DNA from: Crossiella equi
Lineage (GTDB): Bacteria > Actinomycetota > Actinomycetes > Mycobacteriales > Pseudonocardiaceae
Assembly: GCF_017876755.1 (NCBI RefSeq)
Contig: NZ_JAGIOO010000001.1
Span: 2,666,001 to 2,730,000, forward strand
Length of the DNA: 64,000 nucleotides
Direction of reading: 5' to 3'
Part shown: in pieces, positions 17,542 through 26,134 of the stretch
Position numbering within the stretch: the stretch's first letter is position 1
Layout: every line of letters starts with the position of its first letter
Notes under the pieces: generated by a model
The model's database searches: none
Seen by the model: the letters and a program-made list of their open reading frames with translations, nothing else
Told to the model about the DNA's origin: nothing
Translations under genes and position numbers: made by a program

Positions 17542-18803
17542 GCCGCGTCCCGCCGGCGGGACGCGGCGAGCAGCCCGGGCAGCGCGGCGGCGACCTCGGC
17601 CGGGGAGGGCATGTCCCGCACCTCCCGCCGCAGCGCCGCCGCGGCCCGGGCGAAGGCCGGTTCGGCGAGCAGCCGGGCCACCGCGGCGGCCACGTCCCCG
17701 CCGGTGGCCCCGGCACCCGGGATGACCAGCCCGGCGCCCTGCGCGGCCAGGCGTTCGGCGCGCAGCGGGGCGTCGAACAGCGAGGGCAGCACCAGCTGCG
17801 GCACCCCGTTGAGCAGGCAGGTCTGGTAGGACCCGTTGCCGCCGTGGTGGATGACCACCGAGCAGGTGGGCACGAGCTGGCCCAGCGGGACGAAGTTCTC
17901 CAGGCGTACGTTCGCGGGGACCTCGCCGAGCGCGGGGCGCAGCGCCTCGGGCACGGTGGCCACCACCTCGACGTCCTGCCGCCCCAGGGCCCGGAGGATG
18001 TCGCCGACGGGCAGCGGGAAGCCGCCGAGGCGTTCACTGGCCGCGGTGCCCAGGGTCAGGCAGACCCGGGGCCGCTCCGGCGGGGTCCACAGCCAGCGGG
18101 GCAGCACGGAGGTGCCGTTGTAGGGCACGTACCGGATGGGCTGGGTCCGGGTGTCCAGTGGCAGCCGCAAGGACTCCGGCACGTAGTCCAGGGTCAGCTC
18201 GCCGGTGAGCAGCCGCTCGGAGTACTCGACGCCGTAGGGGGCACCGCGCCTGGTCAGCCAGTCCTGGAAGACGTCCTCGCGGCGGTCCGCGGGCTGCTCG
18301 GCCTTGACCCGCAGGTAGTGCCCGCGCATGCGGGTGAACACGTCCGCGCCCCACAGGAACCGGGCGTGCGCGGCCCCGACCGCCTCGGCGGCCAGCGGTC
18401 CGGCGAAGGAGATCGGTTCCCACACCACGAGGTCCGGGCGCCAGCACCGGGCGTAGGCGACCAGGTCGTCGATCATCGGCTCGTTCACCAGCCGCCACCA
18501 CCAGCCGACCACCTGGCGGTGGCCCCAGCGCAGGCGGTCCCAGGTCAGCTCCTCGGGGCGGTCCTGCGCCAGGTCGAACAGCTCCACGTCCAGCTCCAGG
18601 CTCCGCTGCATGCCGGTCACCCGGTACAGGGCGTGGTCCCGGCCGACCGGGACCGCGGTCAGCCCGGCGCCGGTCACGGTGCCGACCATCTCCGGCTGGG
18701 TGGCCACCCGCACCTCGTGGCCCGCGTTCAGCAACGCCCAGGCCAGCGGAACCATGCCGAGGAAGTGGGTCTTCTCGGCGATCGAGGCGAACAGCACGCG
18801 CAT
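17508..18803 (-). CDS. Macrolide-type (GT1/MGT) glycosyltransferase 3
   Basis: The 431-residue paralogue begins [39 protein letters not shown] and has a canonical donor motif [24 protein letters not shown]. The acceptor-side residues differ from the other copies in the region around 60-75 (HALYRVTGMQRSLELD), the part expected to contact the aglycone or growing glycan. Its start lies only 34 bp from the divergent thymidylyltransferase start. Its 3' end, with a 26-bp perfect palindrome inside the coding region, runs into the ACP-like gene. Confidence 0.92.
   Translation of the reverse strand: MRVLFASIAEKTHFLGMVPLAWALLNAGHEVRVATQPEMVGTVTGAGLTAVPVGRDHALYRVTGMQRSLELDVELFDLAQDRPEELTWDRLRWGHRQVVGWWWRLVNEPMIDDLVAYARCWRPDLVVWEPISFAGPLAAEAVGAAHARFLWGADVFTRMRGHYLRVKAEQPADRREDVFQDWLTRRGAPYGVEYSERLLTGELTLDYVPESLRLPLDTRTQPIRYVPYNGTSVLPRWLWTPPERPRVCLTLGTAASERLGGFPLPVGDILRALGRQDVEVVATVPEALRPALGEVPANVRLENFVPLGQLVPTCSVVIHHGGNGSYQTCLLNGVPQLVLPSLFDAPLRAERLAAQGAGLVIPGAGATGGDVAAAVARLLAEPAFARAAAALRREVRDMPSPAEVAAALPGLLAASRRRDAAQASASASGSS
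17542..17567. repeat. 26-bp perfect palindrome containing GTCCCGC-CG-GCGGGAC
   Basis: The palindrome has half-site GCCGCGTCCCGC, a CG centre and the mirror half. It begins at the base after the ACP-like stop codon and lies inside the last codons of glycosyltransferase 3. It may terminate the ACP-like transcript, but it also contains the 16-bp palindrome seen at 27419, 33231 and (one mismatch) 41834, so a regulator-binding role is possible. Confidence 0.7.
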
Positions 18804-18837
18804 GAGTTCCCACCTTGTCTACGAAGGGGAAAAAGCG

Positions 18838-19710
18838 GTGAAGGGAATCGTCCTGGCCGGGGGCAGCGGCACCCGCCTGCACCCGGTGACGTTCACGACG
18901 TCGAAGCAGCTCTTGCCGATCTACGACAAACCGATGATCTACTACCCGTTGTCCGTGCTCATGCTGGCCGACATCCGGGACGTCCTGATCATCTCCAGTC
19001 CCGGGACCTTACCGGCGCTGGAGACGCTGTTCGGCGACGGCGGGCACCTCGGGCTGTCCATCGGCTACGCGGCGCAGCCCGAGCCCAACGGCATCGCCGA
19101 GGCCTTCCTGATCGGCGCGGACCACGTGGGGGATGAGGACTGCGCGCTGATCCTGGGCGACAACCTGTTCCACGGCGCGGGCTTCGTCGACCTGCTGCAC
19201 TCCGCGCGCACCGGGGTCGACGGCTGCGTGCTGTTCGGCTACCCGGTGACCGACCCGGAGCGCTACGGCATCGCCGAGGTCGACGAGCGCGGACGGCTGG
19301 TCTCCATCGAGGAGAAGCCGTTGCGCCCCCGGTCGGACAACGCCATCACCGGCCTGTACTTCTACAGCTCGGACGTGGTGGCGCTGGCCCGGGAGCTCAA
19401 GCCGTCCGAGCGCGGCGAGCTGGAGATCACCGACCTCAACCGGCGGTACCTGGATCAGGGCCGGGCCCGGCTGGTGGAGCTGGGGCGCGGGTTCACCTGG
19501 CTGGACGCGGGCACGCACCAGTCGCTGCTGGAGGCCTCGCAGTACGTGCAGATCCTGGAGCACCGGCAGGGCGTGCGGGTGGCCTGCCTGGAGGAGATCG
19601 CGCTGCGCATGGGGTTCATCGGTGCCGACGCCTGTTACGAGCGCGGCCTGGAGATGCGCAACTCCAGCTACGGCCGCTACGTGATGGAGATGGCCCGCTC
19701 CGGCGTCTGA
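18838..19710 (+). CDS. rmlA: Glucose-1-phosphate thymidylyltransferase
   Basis: The enzyme forms dTDP-glucose from glucose 1-phosphate and dTTP, the entry step for dTDP-deoxysugars. Signature segments are KGIVLAGGSGTRLHPVT, SKQLLPIYDKPMIYYPLS, LGDNLFHG, FGYPVTDPERYG and EEKPLRPRSD..TGLYFYSSDV. Starting at the GTG after GAAGGGG gives 290 residues, the standard length. A longer in-frame start would overlap the divergent glycosyltransferase gene. No 4,6-dehydratase (rmlB) is recognised in the window, so that step must be supplied elsewhere on the chromosome. It ends about 140 bp before the LmbU-type regulator gene. Confidence 0.95.
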   Translation: MKGIVLAGGSGTRLHPVTFTTSKQLLPIYDKPMIYYPLSVLMLADIRDVLIISSPGTLPALETLFGDGGHLGLSIGYAAQPEPNGIAEAFLIGADHVGDEDCALILGDNLFHGAGFVDLLHSARTGVDGCVLFGYPVTDPERYGIAEVDERGRLVSIEEKPLRPRSDNAITGLYFYSSDVVALARELKPSERGELEITDLNRRYLDQGRARLVELGRGFTWLDAGTHQSLLEASQYVQILEHRQGVRVACLEEIALRMGFIGADACYERGLEMRNSSYGRYVMEMARSGV

Positions 19711-19849
19711 CCGGAGGTACCCCTTGCCCCGGTCAGCGGCAGAACCCACAGAAATAACCGCCGTACAGAAGCTGTCTAGATGTTCTCGGCGGCCTCCCGT
19801 GCAGAATCACCCCGGTCTGCGTCGACAATCCAGGTAAGGGACGTGGGGG

Positions 19850-20500
19850 ATGCCCGAAACGAATGGTCCGGAAAATTCCACTCCCGGGGCTGTGGCGGTA
19901 CGGTCAGCACCATCCGGCCGACTGTCGATCGATGGTTCCGCGCTGAAACGGCGTACCGCTCTCTCCATCCCGAGAGGAATGCCGCTCACCGCGTGGAAAC
20001 GCCTCGGCAGGCAGATCTTCATCATTTCCGACGCCTCCGGCTGGTGGCTCGGTGACTGGCTCATCTATGGTCAGAAGCAATACCCCGACTGCTACAAGCG
20101 GGCGATCGCGGAAACCGCGCTCGACTACCAGACGCTGCGCAACTACGCCTGGGTCGCACGCCGGTTCCACCCGTCGCGCCGACGTGCCCGGCTCAGCTTC
20201 CAGCACCACGCCGAGGTGGCCAGCCTGCCCGAGCAGGAGCAGGACACCTGGCTGGCGCAGGCCGAGCGCTCCGGCTGGTCGCGCAACGAGCTGCGCCGCC
20301 AGATCAAGCTCATGCGGGACCCCGGGGCCGGGGCCAAGGAGATCACGCACATCCAGATGAAGCTGATCACCGAGCAGAAGCAGCTGTGGCAGGAAGCGGC
20401 ACAGCGGCAGGACCAGGACCTGCTCGCCTGGATCTTCACCGTGCTGGACACGGCGGCGAGCCAGGTGCTCGACGTCCCGCAGGAGGCGGCCAGGTTGTAG
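19850..20500 (+). CDS. LmbU-family transcriptional regulator
   Basis: The 216-residue protein carries the conserved core of the LmbU/NovE/CouE family: ALSIPRGMPLTAWKRLGRQIFIISDASGWWLGDWLIYGQKQYPDCYKRAIAETALDYQTLRNYAWVARRF is visible in pieces, notably SGWWLGDWL and DYQTLRNYAWVARRFHPSRR. The second half (SFQHHAEVASLP, WLAQAERSGWSRNELRRQIK) resembles a helix-turn-helix region. In lincomycin and aminocoumarin clusters such proteins are cluster-situated regulators. The ~139 bp upstream (19711-19849) should hold its promoter. FAAL follows 31 bp downstream. It is a candidate controller of the 16-bp palindromes described for this cluster. Confidence 0.88.
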   Translation: MPETNGPENSTPGAVAVRSAPSGRLSIDGSALKRRTALSIPRGMPLTAWKRLGRQIFIISDASGWWLGDWLIYGQKQYPDCYKRAIAETALDYQTLRNYAWVARRFHPSRRRARLSFQHHAEVASLPEQEQDTWLAQAERSGWSRNELRRQIKLMRDPGAGAKEITHIQMKLITEQKQLWQEAAQRQDQDLLAWIFTVLDTAASQVLDVPQEAARL

Positions 20501-20531
20501 CAGCCGGGCCGCGGAAGGGAGCAACCCCGGA

Positions 20532-22193
20532 ATGTCCACCCTCGTCGACGCGGTCCGCAGGCAGGCGGTGGACGCACCGGACTCCCCCGCCATGACGTTC
20601 ACCGACCACCGGCGTGGTGGTGCCACCACGACGACGGGCTACCGGGAACTGGACCGCAGGGCACGCGCGCTGGGCGCGCACCTGGCACGTCGCTGCGCAC
20701 CGGGCGCGCGGATCGCCGTGCTGTGCCCCCATTCCCTGGACTACGTCGTCGCGGTGCTGGGCTGTCTGTACGCCGGGCGGGTCGCGGTGCCGCTGTCCGC
20801 GCCCGAGCTCTTCCGGGACCACGGCAGGCTGCGCGCGGTGCTCACCGACTGCGCACCGCACGGCGTGCTGACCACGAGCGGGGTCCGCCCCGCGGTGGAT
20901 GCCACGCTGGCGGAGCTGGCCGTGGTCCCGGAGCTGGTGGTGGAGGTGGACCGCGCGGCGGGCTGGCCGACGCTGTCGTGGCGGCGGCCGGAGACCGGGC
21001 CGGAGGACCTCGCCTACCTGCAGTACACCTCGGGCTCCACCGGGGACCCGGCGGGCGTGCGGATCACGCACGGCAACCTCGCCGCGGCCAACGAGGCCAT
21101 CCGGGACCACTACCCGGCGCGGGTGGTGGCCTCCTGGCTGCCGTTCTTCCACGACTTCGGGCTGGTGTGCGCGGTGCTGCACCCGCTGAGCGCGGGCGCG
21201 CACGCCGTGCACACCAGCCCGGCCGCCTTCGTGCGGGACCCGCTGCGCTGGCTGGATCTGGTGTCGGAGCACCGCGCGGACTGGACCATCGCGCCCGCGT
21301 TCAGCCTGGAGCGGTGTGTGCGGCGGGCCAGCCCGGACCGGTTGGCACGCCTGGACCTCAGCTGCCTGCGGCTGGTCACGGTGGCCGCCGAGCCGGTGCA
21401 CGCGGAGGCCGTGGCGCGCTTCGCCGGGACCTTCGCCGGGTGCGGGCTGGACCCGGCCGCGCCGACGCCGTGTTACGGCCTGGCCGAGGCGACGCTGCCG
21501 GTCACCGCGCCCCCGGTGGGTGCGGGCCTGCGCACCCTGGCCGTGGACCGGGCCGCGCTGACCGCCGGACGGGCCGTGCCCGCGGCACCGGGGGTGCCCG
21601 CCGTGCACCTGGTGTCCTGCGGTACGCCCCGGCTCGGGGTGAGCGTGCGGGTGGCGGCCCCGGACGGGCGGGTCGGCGAGGTGCTGGTGCGCGGGGCCGG
21701 GGTGGCCGACGGGTACTGGCGGCGCCCGGCGCGCTCGGCCGAGGTGTTCGGCGGTGGCTGGCTGCGCACCGGCGACCTGGGGTTCACGCACGAGGGCGCG
21801 CTGTACCTGGCGGGCCGGTGCAAGGAGGTGGTGATCGTCCGGGGCCGCAACCACTACCCGGCCGACCTGGAGACCACGGTGCGCCGCGCGCTGCCCCCGG
21901 AGGCCGGGGCGGCGGGGCTGGCGGCCGCGTTCGCCGTACCCGGCCCGGCAGGGGAGCGACTGGTGGTGCTGGTGGAGGTGGCCCCGGAGCTGCTGGCCGG
22001 GTCACCGTCCCAAGTGGACGAGACGAGGACCGGGCTGCGCAGGCTGGTGGCCCGGGAGCACGGCGTTGAGGTGCACGAGCTGCGGCTGGTGCACCGGGGC
22101 GCCCTGCCGCGCACCAGCAGCGGGAAGATCCGCCGGGGCGCGTGCCGGGAGCAGTACCTGGGCGAGCTGCCCACCGACGAACCTTTGAGGTGA
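20532..22193 (+). CDS. Fatty acyl-AMP ligase (FAAL-type adenylating enzyme)
   Basis: The 553-residue member of the ANL superfamily shows the P-loop LQYTSGSTGDPAGV, the FAAL-like SWLPFFHDFGLV, YGLAEATLP, TGDLGFTHEGALYLAGR and KEVVIVRGRNHYPADLE, and the C-terminal PRTSSGKIRR containing the catalytic Lys. The HDFGL and RGRNHYPADLE motifs are typical of FAALs, which activate fatty acids as acyl-adenylates and load them on acyl carrier proteins rather than CoA. With two ACPs, a ketosynthase and GNATs in the cluster, this suggests recruitment of a fatty acyl starter. It is followed after 9 bp by an aminotransferase gene. Confidence 0.9.
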   Translation: MSTLVDAVRRQAVDAPDSPAMTFTDHRRGGATTTTGYRELDRRARALGAHLARRCAPGARIAVLCPHSLDYVVAVLGCLYAGRVAVPLSAPELFRDHGRLRAVLTDCAPHGVLTTSGVRPAVDATLAELAVVPELVVEVDRAAGWPTLSWRRPETGPEDLAYLQYTSGSTGDPAGVRITHGNLAAANEAIRDHYPARVVASWLPFFHDFGLVCAVLHPLSAGAHAVHTSPAAFVRDPLRWLDLVSEHRADWTIAPAFSLERCVRRASPDRLARLDLSCLRLVTVAAEPVHAEAVARFAGTFAGCGLDPAAPTPCYGLAEATLPVTAPPVGAGLRTLAVDRAALTAGRAVPAAPGVPAVHLVSCGTPRLGVSVRVAAPDGRVGEVLVRGAGVADGYWRRPARSAEVFGGGWLRTGDLGFTHEGALYLAGRCKEVVIVRGRNHYPADLETTVRRALPPEAGAAGLAAAFAVPGPAGERLVVLVEVAPELLAGSPSQVDETRTGLRRLVAREHGVEVHELRLVHRGALPRTSSGKIRRGACREQYLGELPTDEPLR

Positions 22194-22202
22194 CACGAGA
22201 CC

Positions 22203-23312
22203 ATGACCCTTTCCGTCTGGAACTATCTGCGGGAGTACGAGGACGAGCGCGCGGACATCCTGGACGCCGTGGACACCGTGTTCCGCTCCGGCCGGCTGGT
22301 GCTCGGCGACAGCGTGCAGGGCTTCGAGCGGGAGTTCGCCGCCTACCACGGGCTCGCGCACTGCGTCGGGGTGGACAACGGCACGGACGCGCTGGTGGTC
22401 GGCCTGCAGGCGATCGGCGTGCGGCCGGGCGAGGAGGTGATCACCGTGTCGAACACGGCGGCGCCCACGGTGGTGGCCATCACCTCGGCCGGGGCGCGGG
22501 CGGTGTTCGTGGACGTGGACCCCGACACCTACCTGATGCGCGTGGACCAGGTCGAGGCGGCGATCACCCCGCGCACCAAGGCGATCGTGCCGGTGCACCT
22601 GTACGGCCAGTGCGTGGACATGGCACCGCTGCTGGCGGTCGCCGACAGGCACGGGCTGACGGTGCTGGAGGACTGCGCGCAGGCGCACGGCGCCCGGCAC
22701 CACGGCAGGCTGGCGGGCACCTTCGGCCGGGCCGCCGCGTTCTCCTTCTACCCCACCAAGGTGCTCGGCGCCTACGGCGACGGCGGCGGTGTCATCACCG
22801 ATGACGACGAGGTGGAGCGCGCGCTGCGCAGGCTGCGCTACTACGGCATGGCCGAGCAGTACTACGTGGTGCAGTCGCCCGGCCACAACACCCGCCTGGA
22901 CGAGGTGCACGCGGAGATCCTGCGCCGCAAGCTCACCCGCCTGGACGCCTACGTAGCGGGGCGGCAGCGGGTGGCCGCGCGGTACGTGGAGGCGCTGGGC
23001 GACACCGAGATCGTGCTGCCGGTGACCGCGCCGGGCAACACGCACGTGCACTACGTGTACGTGGTGCGGCACCCGCAGCGGGACAAGATCATCGAGAAGC
23101 TGCACTCCTACGACATCTCGTTGAACATCAGCTACCCGTGGCCGGTGCACACGATGACCGGCTTCGCGCACCTCGGCTACGAGCGGGGCGCGCTGCCGGT
23201 GACGGAGTCGCTGGCCAACGACATCTTCTCGCTGCCCATGTACCCGTCACTGTCCAGCACGGACCAGGAGCGGGTTGTCGACGCGCTGCGTGAGGTGCTC
23301 CGCACGCTGTGA
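22203..23312 (+). CDS. NDP-3-ketohexose 3-aminotransferase (EvaB/DesV/TylB type, DegT/DnrJ/EryC1 family)
   Basis: The 369-residue PLP enzyme has the family blocks [59 protein letters not shown] and the lysine that binds PLP in [16 protein letters not shown]. The start ([16 protein letters not shown]) and the C-terminal [19 protein letters not shown] resemble EvaB of glycopeptide vancosamine pathways as I recall it. It would aminate C-3 of the 3-keto sugar made by the 2,3-dehydratase encoded next. It sits 9 bp after FAAL and 16 bp before the dehydratase, so the three are one operon. Confidence 0.9.
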   Translation: MTLSVWNYLREYEDERADILDAVDTVFRSGRLVLGDSVQGFEREFAAYHGLAHCVGVDNGTDALVVGLQAIGVRPGEEVITVSNTAAPTVVAITSAGARAVFVDVDPDTYLMRVDQVEAAITPRTKAIVPVHLYGQCVDMAPLLAVADRHGLTVLEDCAQAHGARHHGRLAGTFGRAAAFSFYPTKVLGAYGDGGGVITDDDEVERALRRLRYYGMAEQYYVVQSPGHNTRLDEVHAEILRRKLTRLDAYVAGRQRVAARYVEALGDTEIVLPVTAPGNTHVHYVYVVRHPQRDKIIEKLHSYDISLNISYPWPVHTMTGFAHLGYERGALPVTESLANDIFSLPMYPSLSSTDQERVVDALREVLRTL

Positions 23313-23328
23313 CGGAAGGACTCATCCC

Positions 23329-24738
23329 GTGACGAAGCGACTCGCCGTGCGCGACGCGGCGGAGGGCGCGATGCGGTTCACCGTGTCCGCCCTGACCCAG
23401 GACAGCTCGCTCTCCCCCGGCCCGGAGTTCGAGCGGTGGTGGGCCGACCGGGCCGCGGCCGGTCGGTTCCGGGTCGACCCGATCACCTTCGACGCCCTGG
23501 ACAAGTGGGGCTTCCAGGACCCGGACGGCAGCCTGGCGCACACCTCGGGCCGGTTCTTCGTCGTCGAGGGCCTGCGGGTCACCGACGGCACCCGGCAATG
23601 GGACCAGCCGATCATCAACCAGCCGGAGATCGGGGTGCTGGGCATCCTGGTCAAGGAGTTCGACGGGGTGCTGCACTGCCTGATGCAGGCGAAGATGGAG
23701 CCGGGCAACGTGAACACGCTCCAGCTCTCGCCGACCGTGCAGGCCACCCGCAGCAACTACTCCAAGGTGCACCGGGGTGCGGGCACCCGCTACCTGGAGC
23801 ACTTCCGGGGTCCCACCCGGGGCCGGGTGCTGGTGGACGTGCTCCAGTCCGAGCAGGGCGCCTGGTTCTGGCACAAGAGCAACCGGAACATGGTCGTGCA
23901 GGCGTTGACCGACGTCGAGGTGCACGAGGACTTCCGGTGGCTGACGCTGCACCAGGTCCGGGCGCTGCTGCGGCAGGACAACATGGTGAACATGGACGCG
24001 CGCACGGTGCTGTCCTGCATCCCGTTCGCGGCCCCGCACGAGTTCACCTCGACCGACGGCAACCCGTTCGTGCGCTCGCTGGTCCGCTCCTACACCGGGG
24101 ACTCCTCGCTGCACTCCGACGAGGAGATCCTCAGCTGGTTCATCGAGTCCAAGGCGCGCTGCGACTGGAGCTCCCGGCTCATCCCGCTGCACGGCATCAA
24201 GGGCTGGCACCGCACCGACCACGAGATCGCCGACGAGGCGGGCAGGCTGGCCCGGGTGATCGCGGTGTCGGTGCAGGCGGGCAACCGCGAGGTGCACCGG
24301 TGGACGCAGCCGCTGCTGGCGCCGAGGGGGCACGGCCTGGCCGCGTTCCTGGTGCGCCGGATCGGCGGGGTGCTGCACGTGCTGGTGCAGTCCCGGGGCG
24401 AGCCCGGCCTGCTGGACCTGGTGGAGATGGCACCGACCGTGCAGCTGGTCAACGCGCAGGACCCGGTCGCCCGGGCGGCCACGCGGTTCTGCGACCACGT
24501 GCTGCACGCGGCGCCGGAGACCGTGCGGTTCGACGCGATGCTCTCCGAGGAGGGCGGGCGCTTCCACCACGCGCAGACGCGGTACCGGGTGGTGGAGGCG
24601 GGCTCGGAGTTCCCCCTCGACGTGCCGGAGGAGTTCTGCTGGGTGACCGTGCGGCAGATGATGGAGCTGCTGCGGCACGGGCACTACCTCAACATCGAGG
24701 CGCGGAGCCTGCTGGCCTGCCTGCACAGCCTGTGGTGA
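23329..24738 (+). CDS. NDP-hexose 2,3-dehydratase (EvaA/TylX3/SpnO type)
   Basis: The 469-residue enzyme starts at GTG, nine bases after GGAAGG. Two homologous halves are visible: FFVVEGLRV..WDQPIINQPEIGVLGILVKEFDGVLHCLMQAK..VNTLQLSPTVQATRSNY, and IAVSVQAGNREVHRWTQPLL..GLAAFLVRRIGGVLHVLVQ..LLDLVEMAPTVQLVN. The internal duplication and these motifs define NDP-4-keto-6-deoxyhexose 2,3-dehydratases, which remove the C-2 hydroxyl and give a 3,4-diketo intermediate for amination (next to the 3-aminotransferase gene) or 3-ketoreduction (gene at 16.0 kb). It is the last gene of the LmbU-FAAL-aminotransferase run. Confidence 0.94.
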   Translation: MTKRLAVRDAAEGAMRFTVSALTQDSSLSPGPEFERWWADRAAAGRFRVDPITFDALDKWGFQDPDGSLAHTSGRFFVVEGLRVTDGTRQWDQPIINQPEIGVLGILVKEFDGVLHCLMQAKMEPGNVNTLQLSPTVQATRSNYSKVHRGAGTRYLEHFRGPTRGRVLVDVLQSEQGAWFWHKSNRNMVVQALTDVEVHEDFRWLTLHQVRALLRQDNMVNMDARTVLSCIPFAAPHEFTSTDGNPFVRSLVRSYTGDSSLHSDEEILSWFIESKARCDWSSRLIPLHGIKGWHRTDHEIADEAGRLARVIAVSVQAGNREVHRWTQPLLAPRGHGLAAFLVRRIGGVLHVLVQSRGEPGLLDLVEMAPTVQLVNAQDPVARAATRFCDHVLHAAPETVRFDAMLSEEGGRFHHAQTRYRVVEAGSEFPLDVPEEFCWVTVRQMMELLRHGHYLNIEARSLLACLHSLW

Positions 24739-24743
24739 CCGGC

Positions 24744-24782
24744 GGCCCGGCCCACCCCCCTCGCGCGGGTGCGGGCCGGGCC
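24744..24782. terminator. Bidirectional terminator between 2,3-dehydratase and glycosyltransferase 4
   Basis: GGCCCGGCCC (24744-24753) pairs with GGGCCGGGCC (24773-24782), extended by ACCC with GGGT across a 2-nt bulge, around a short loop. It fills the 50-bp gap between two convergent genes. Confidence 0.8.
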
Positions 24783-24788
24783 TTCCCG

Positions 24789-26054
24789 TCAGCGGCCGTA
24801 CTTGGCCGTGCGCAGCTCCAGATCGCGCACGAGCTCGCTCGGGGTGGGCAGCCCGCGCAGCTCGGCCGCGAGCCGGGCCGCGCTGTCCACGTAGGACTCG
24901 TCAGCCAGCACCCGTGCCACCGCGGCCGCCACGCCGCCGACCTGGCGCGGCGGGACCACCACGCCCGCACCCTGCCGGGCCAGGTACTCCGCGCGTTCGC
25001 CGCCGTCGAAGAAGAACGGCACCACCACCTGCGGCACCCCGCGGGCCAGGACCGTGCAGTAGGAGCCGTAGCCGCCGTGCCCGACCACCACGTCGCAGGT
25101 GGGCACGAGCACGTCCAGCGGGGTGAACGGGACCAGGCGCACGTTGTCCGGCAGCGGGCCCAGCGCGGCCTGCTGCTCGGGCGGCACGGTGGCCACCACC
25201 TCGGCGTCCAGGTGCGCCAGCGAGGCCAGCAACCCCGCCAGGCCCACCGAGTAGCCGTCCAGTGCCTCGGTGGAGGACACCCCCATGGTGACCGCCACCC
25301 GGGGCCGGGTCTTGGGCGCGCGCAGCCAGTCCGGTACGACCGAGCGGCCGTGGTAGGGCACCGGCCGCACGGACAGGTAGTCCAGGCCGAGGCCGTCCAA
25401 GCCCAGCTCGGGGTCGGCGCGCAGCGAGGGCGGCACGGTGTCCACGGTGAAGTGCCCGGTGGTCAACGTCTCCGCGTACGCCACCCCGTGCCGGGTGGCC
25501 AGGCCGGTCAGCCAGGTCTGGAGGGGGTCCGGTCCCGGGTCGGGCTGTTCGGCGCGGCGGGCCAGGTAGTGCTGGCGCATGCGCGTGAACAGGTCGGTGC
25601 ACCACAGCATCCGGGCGTGCGCGGCGCCCACCGCCTCGGCGGCCACCGCCCCGGCGAAGGTCACCGGCTCCCACAGCACCAGGTCGGGCCGCCACCGGCG
25701 CGCGTAGCCCACCAGCGCGTCCACCAGGCCGTCGTTGACCAGCCGGAACCACCAGGGCACCACGTTGGCGTACCCGGCGCGCAGGTACGGCCAGTCCAGC
25801 ACCTCCGGGCGGCGTTCGGCGAAGTCGAAGCCGCCCTCGTCCGGGGTGCGCTCGTCGGCGGGGGCGAGCAGCTGGTGCAGCCGGTGGTCCCGCCCCAGCG
25901 GCACCGCGGTCAGCCCGGCCGAGGTGACGGCCTCGGTGAGCGCGGGCTGGCTGGCCACCCGCACCTCGTGGCCCGCGTTCTGGAGTGCCCAGGCCAGGGG
26001 CACCATGCCGAGGAAGTGGGTCTTCTCCGCGTAGGCGGCGAGCAGCACGCGCAC
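24789..26054 (-). CDS. Macrolide-type (GT1/MGT) glycosyltransferase 4
   Basis: The 421-residue paralogue starts at GTG ([41 protein letters not shown]) after GAGGGGA. The upstream open frame does not look like this family. The C-terminal half has VAVTMGVSSTEALDGYSV, VEVVATVPPEQQ and donor motif VVGHGGYGSYCTVLARGVPQVVVPFFFDGGERAEYL. The PFFFDGG block is shared only with glycosyltransferase 6, suggesting these two form a subfamily. It diverges from the ketosynthase gene with 80 bp between starts. Confidence 0.92.
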   Translation of the reverse strand: MRVLLAAYAEKTHFLGMVPLAWALQNAGHEVRVASQPALTEAVTSAGLTAVPLGRDHRLHQLLAPADERTPDEGGFDFAERRPEVLDWPYLRAGYANVVPWWFRLVNDGLVDALVGYARRWRPDLVLWEPVTFAGAVAAEAVGAAHARMLWCTDLFTRMRQHYLARRAEQPDPGPDPLQTWLTGLATRHGVAYAETLTTGHFTVDTVPPSLRADPELGLDGLGLDYLSVRPVPYHGRSVVPDWLRAPKTRPRVAVTMGVSSTEALDGYSVGLAGLLASLAHLDAEVVATVPPEQQAALGPLPDNVRLVPFTPLDVLVPTCDVVVGHGGYGSYCTVLARGVPQVVVPFFFDGGERAEYLARQGAGVVVPPRQVGGVAAAVARVLADESYVDSAARLAAELRGLPTPSELVRDLELRTAKYGR

Positions 26055-26134
26055 GGCTTTCCCCTCACTACCGTCCGGTTTCCTTGCCCCGCAACATAAC
26101 TCCGGCACCGTGCCCGCACCAGGAGGAGGAGACG

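Noticed and set aside
20532-22193. The adenylating enzyme could be an NRPS adenylation domain.
   Set aside because: HDFGL and RGRNHYPADLE fit FAAL; there are no condensation or thiolation domains attached.
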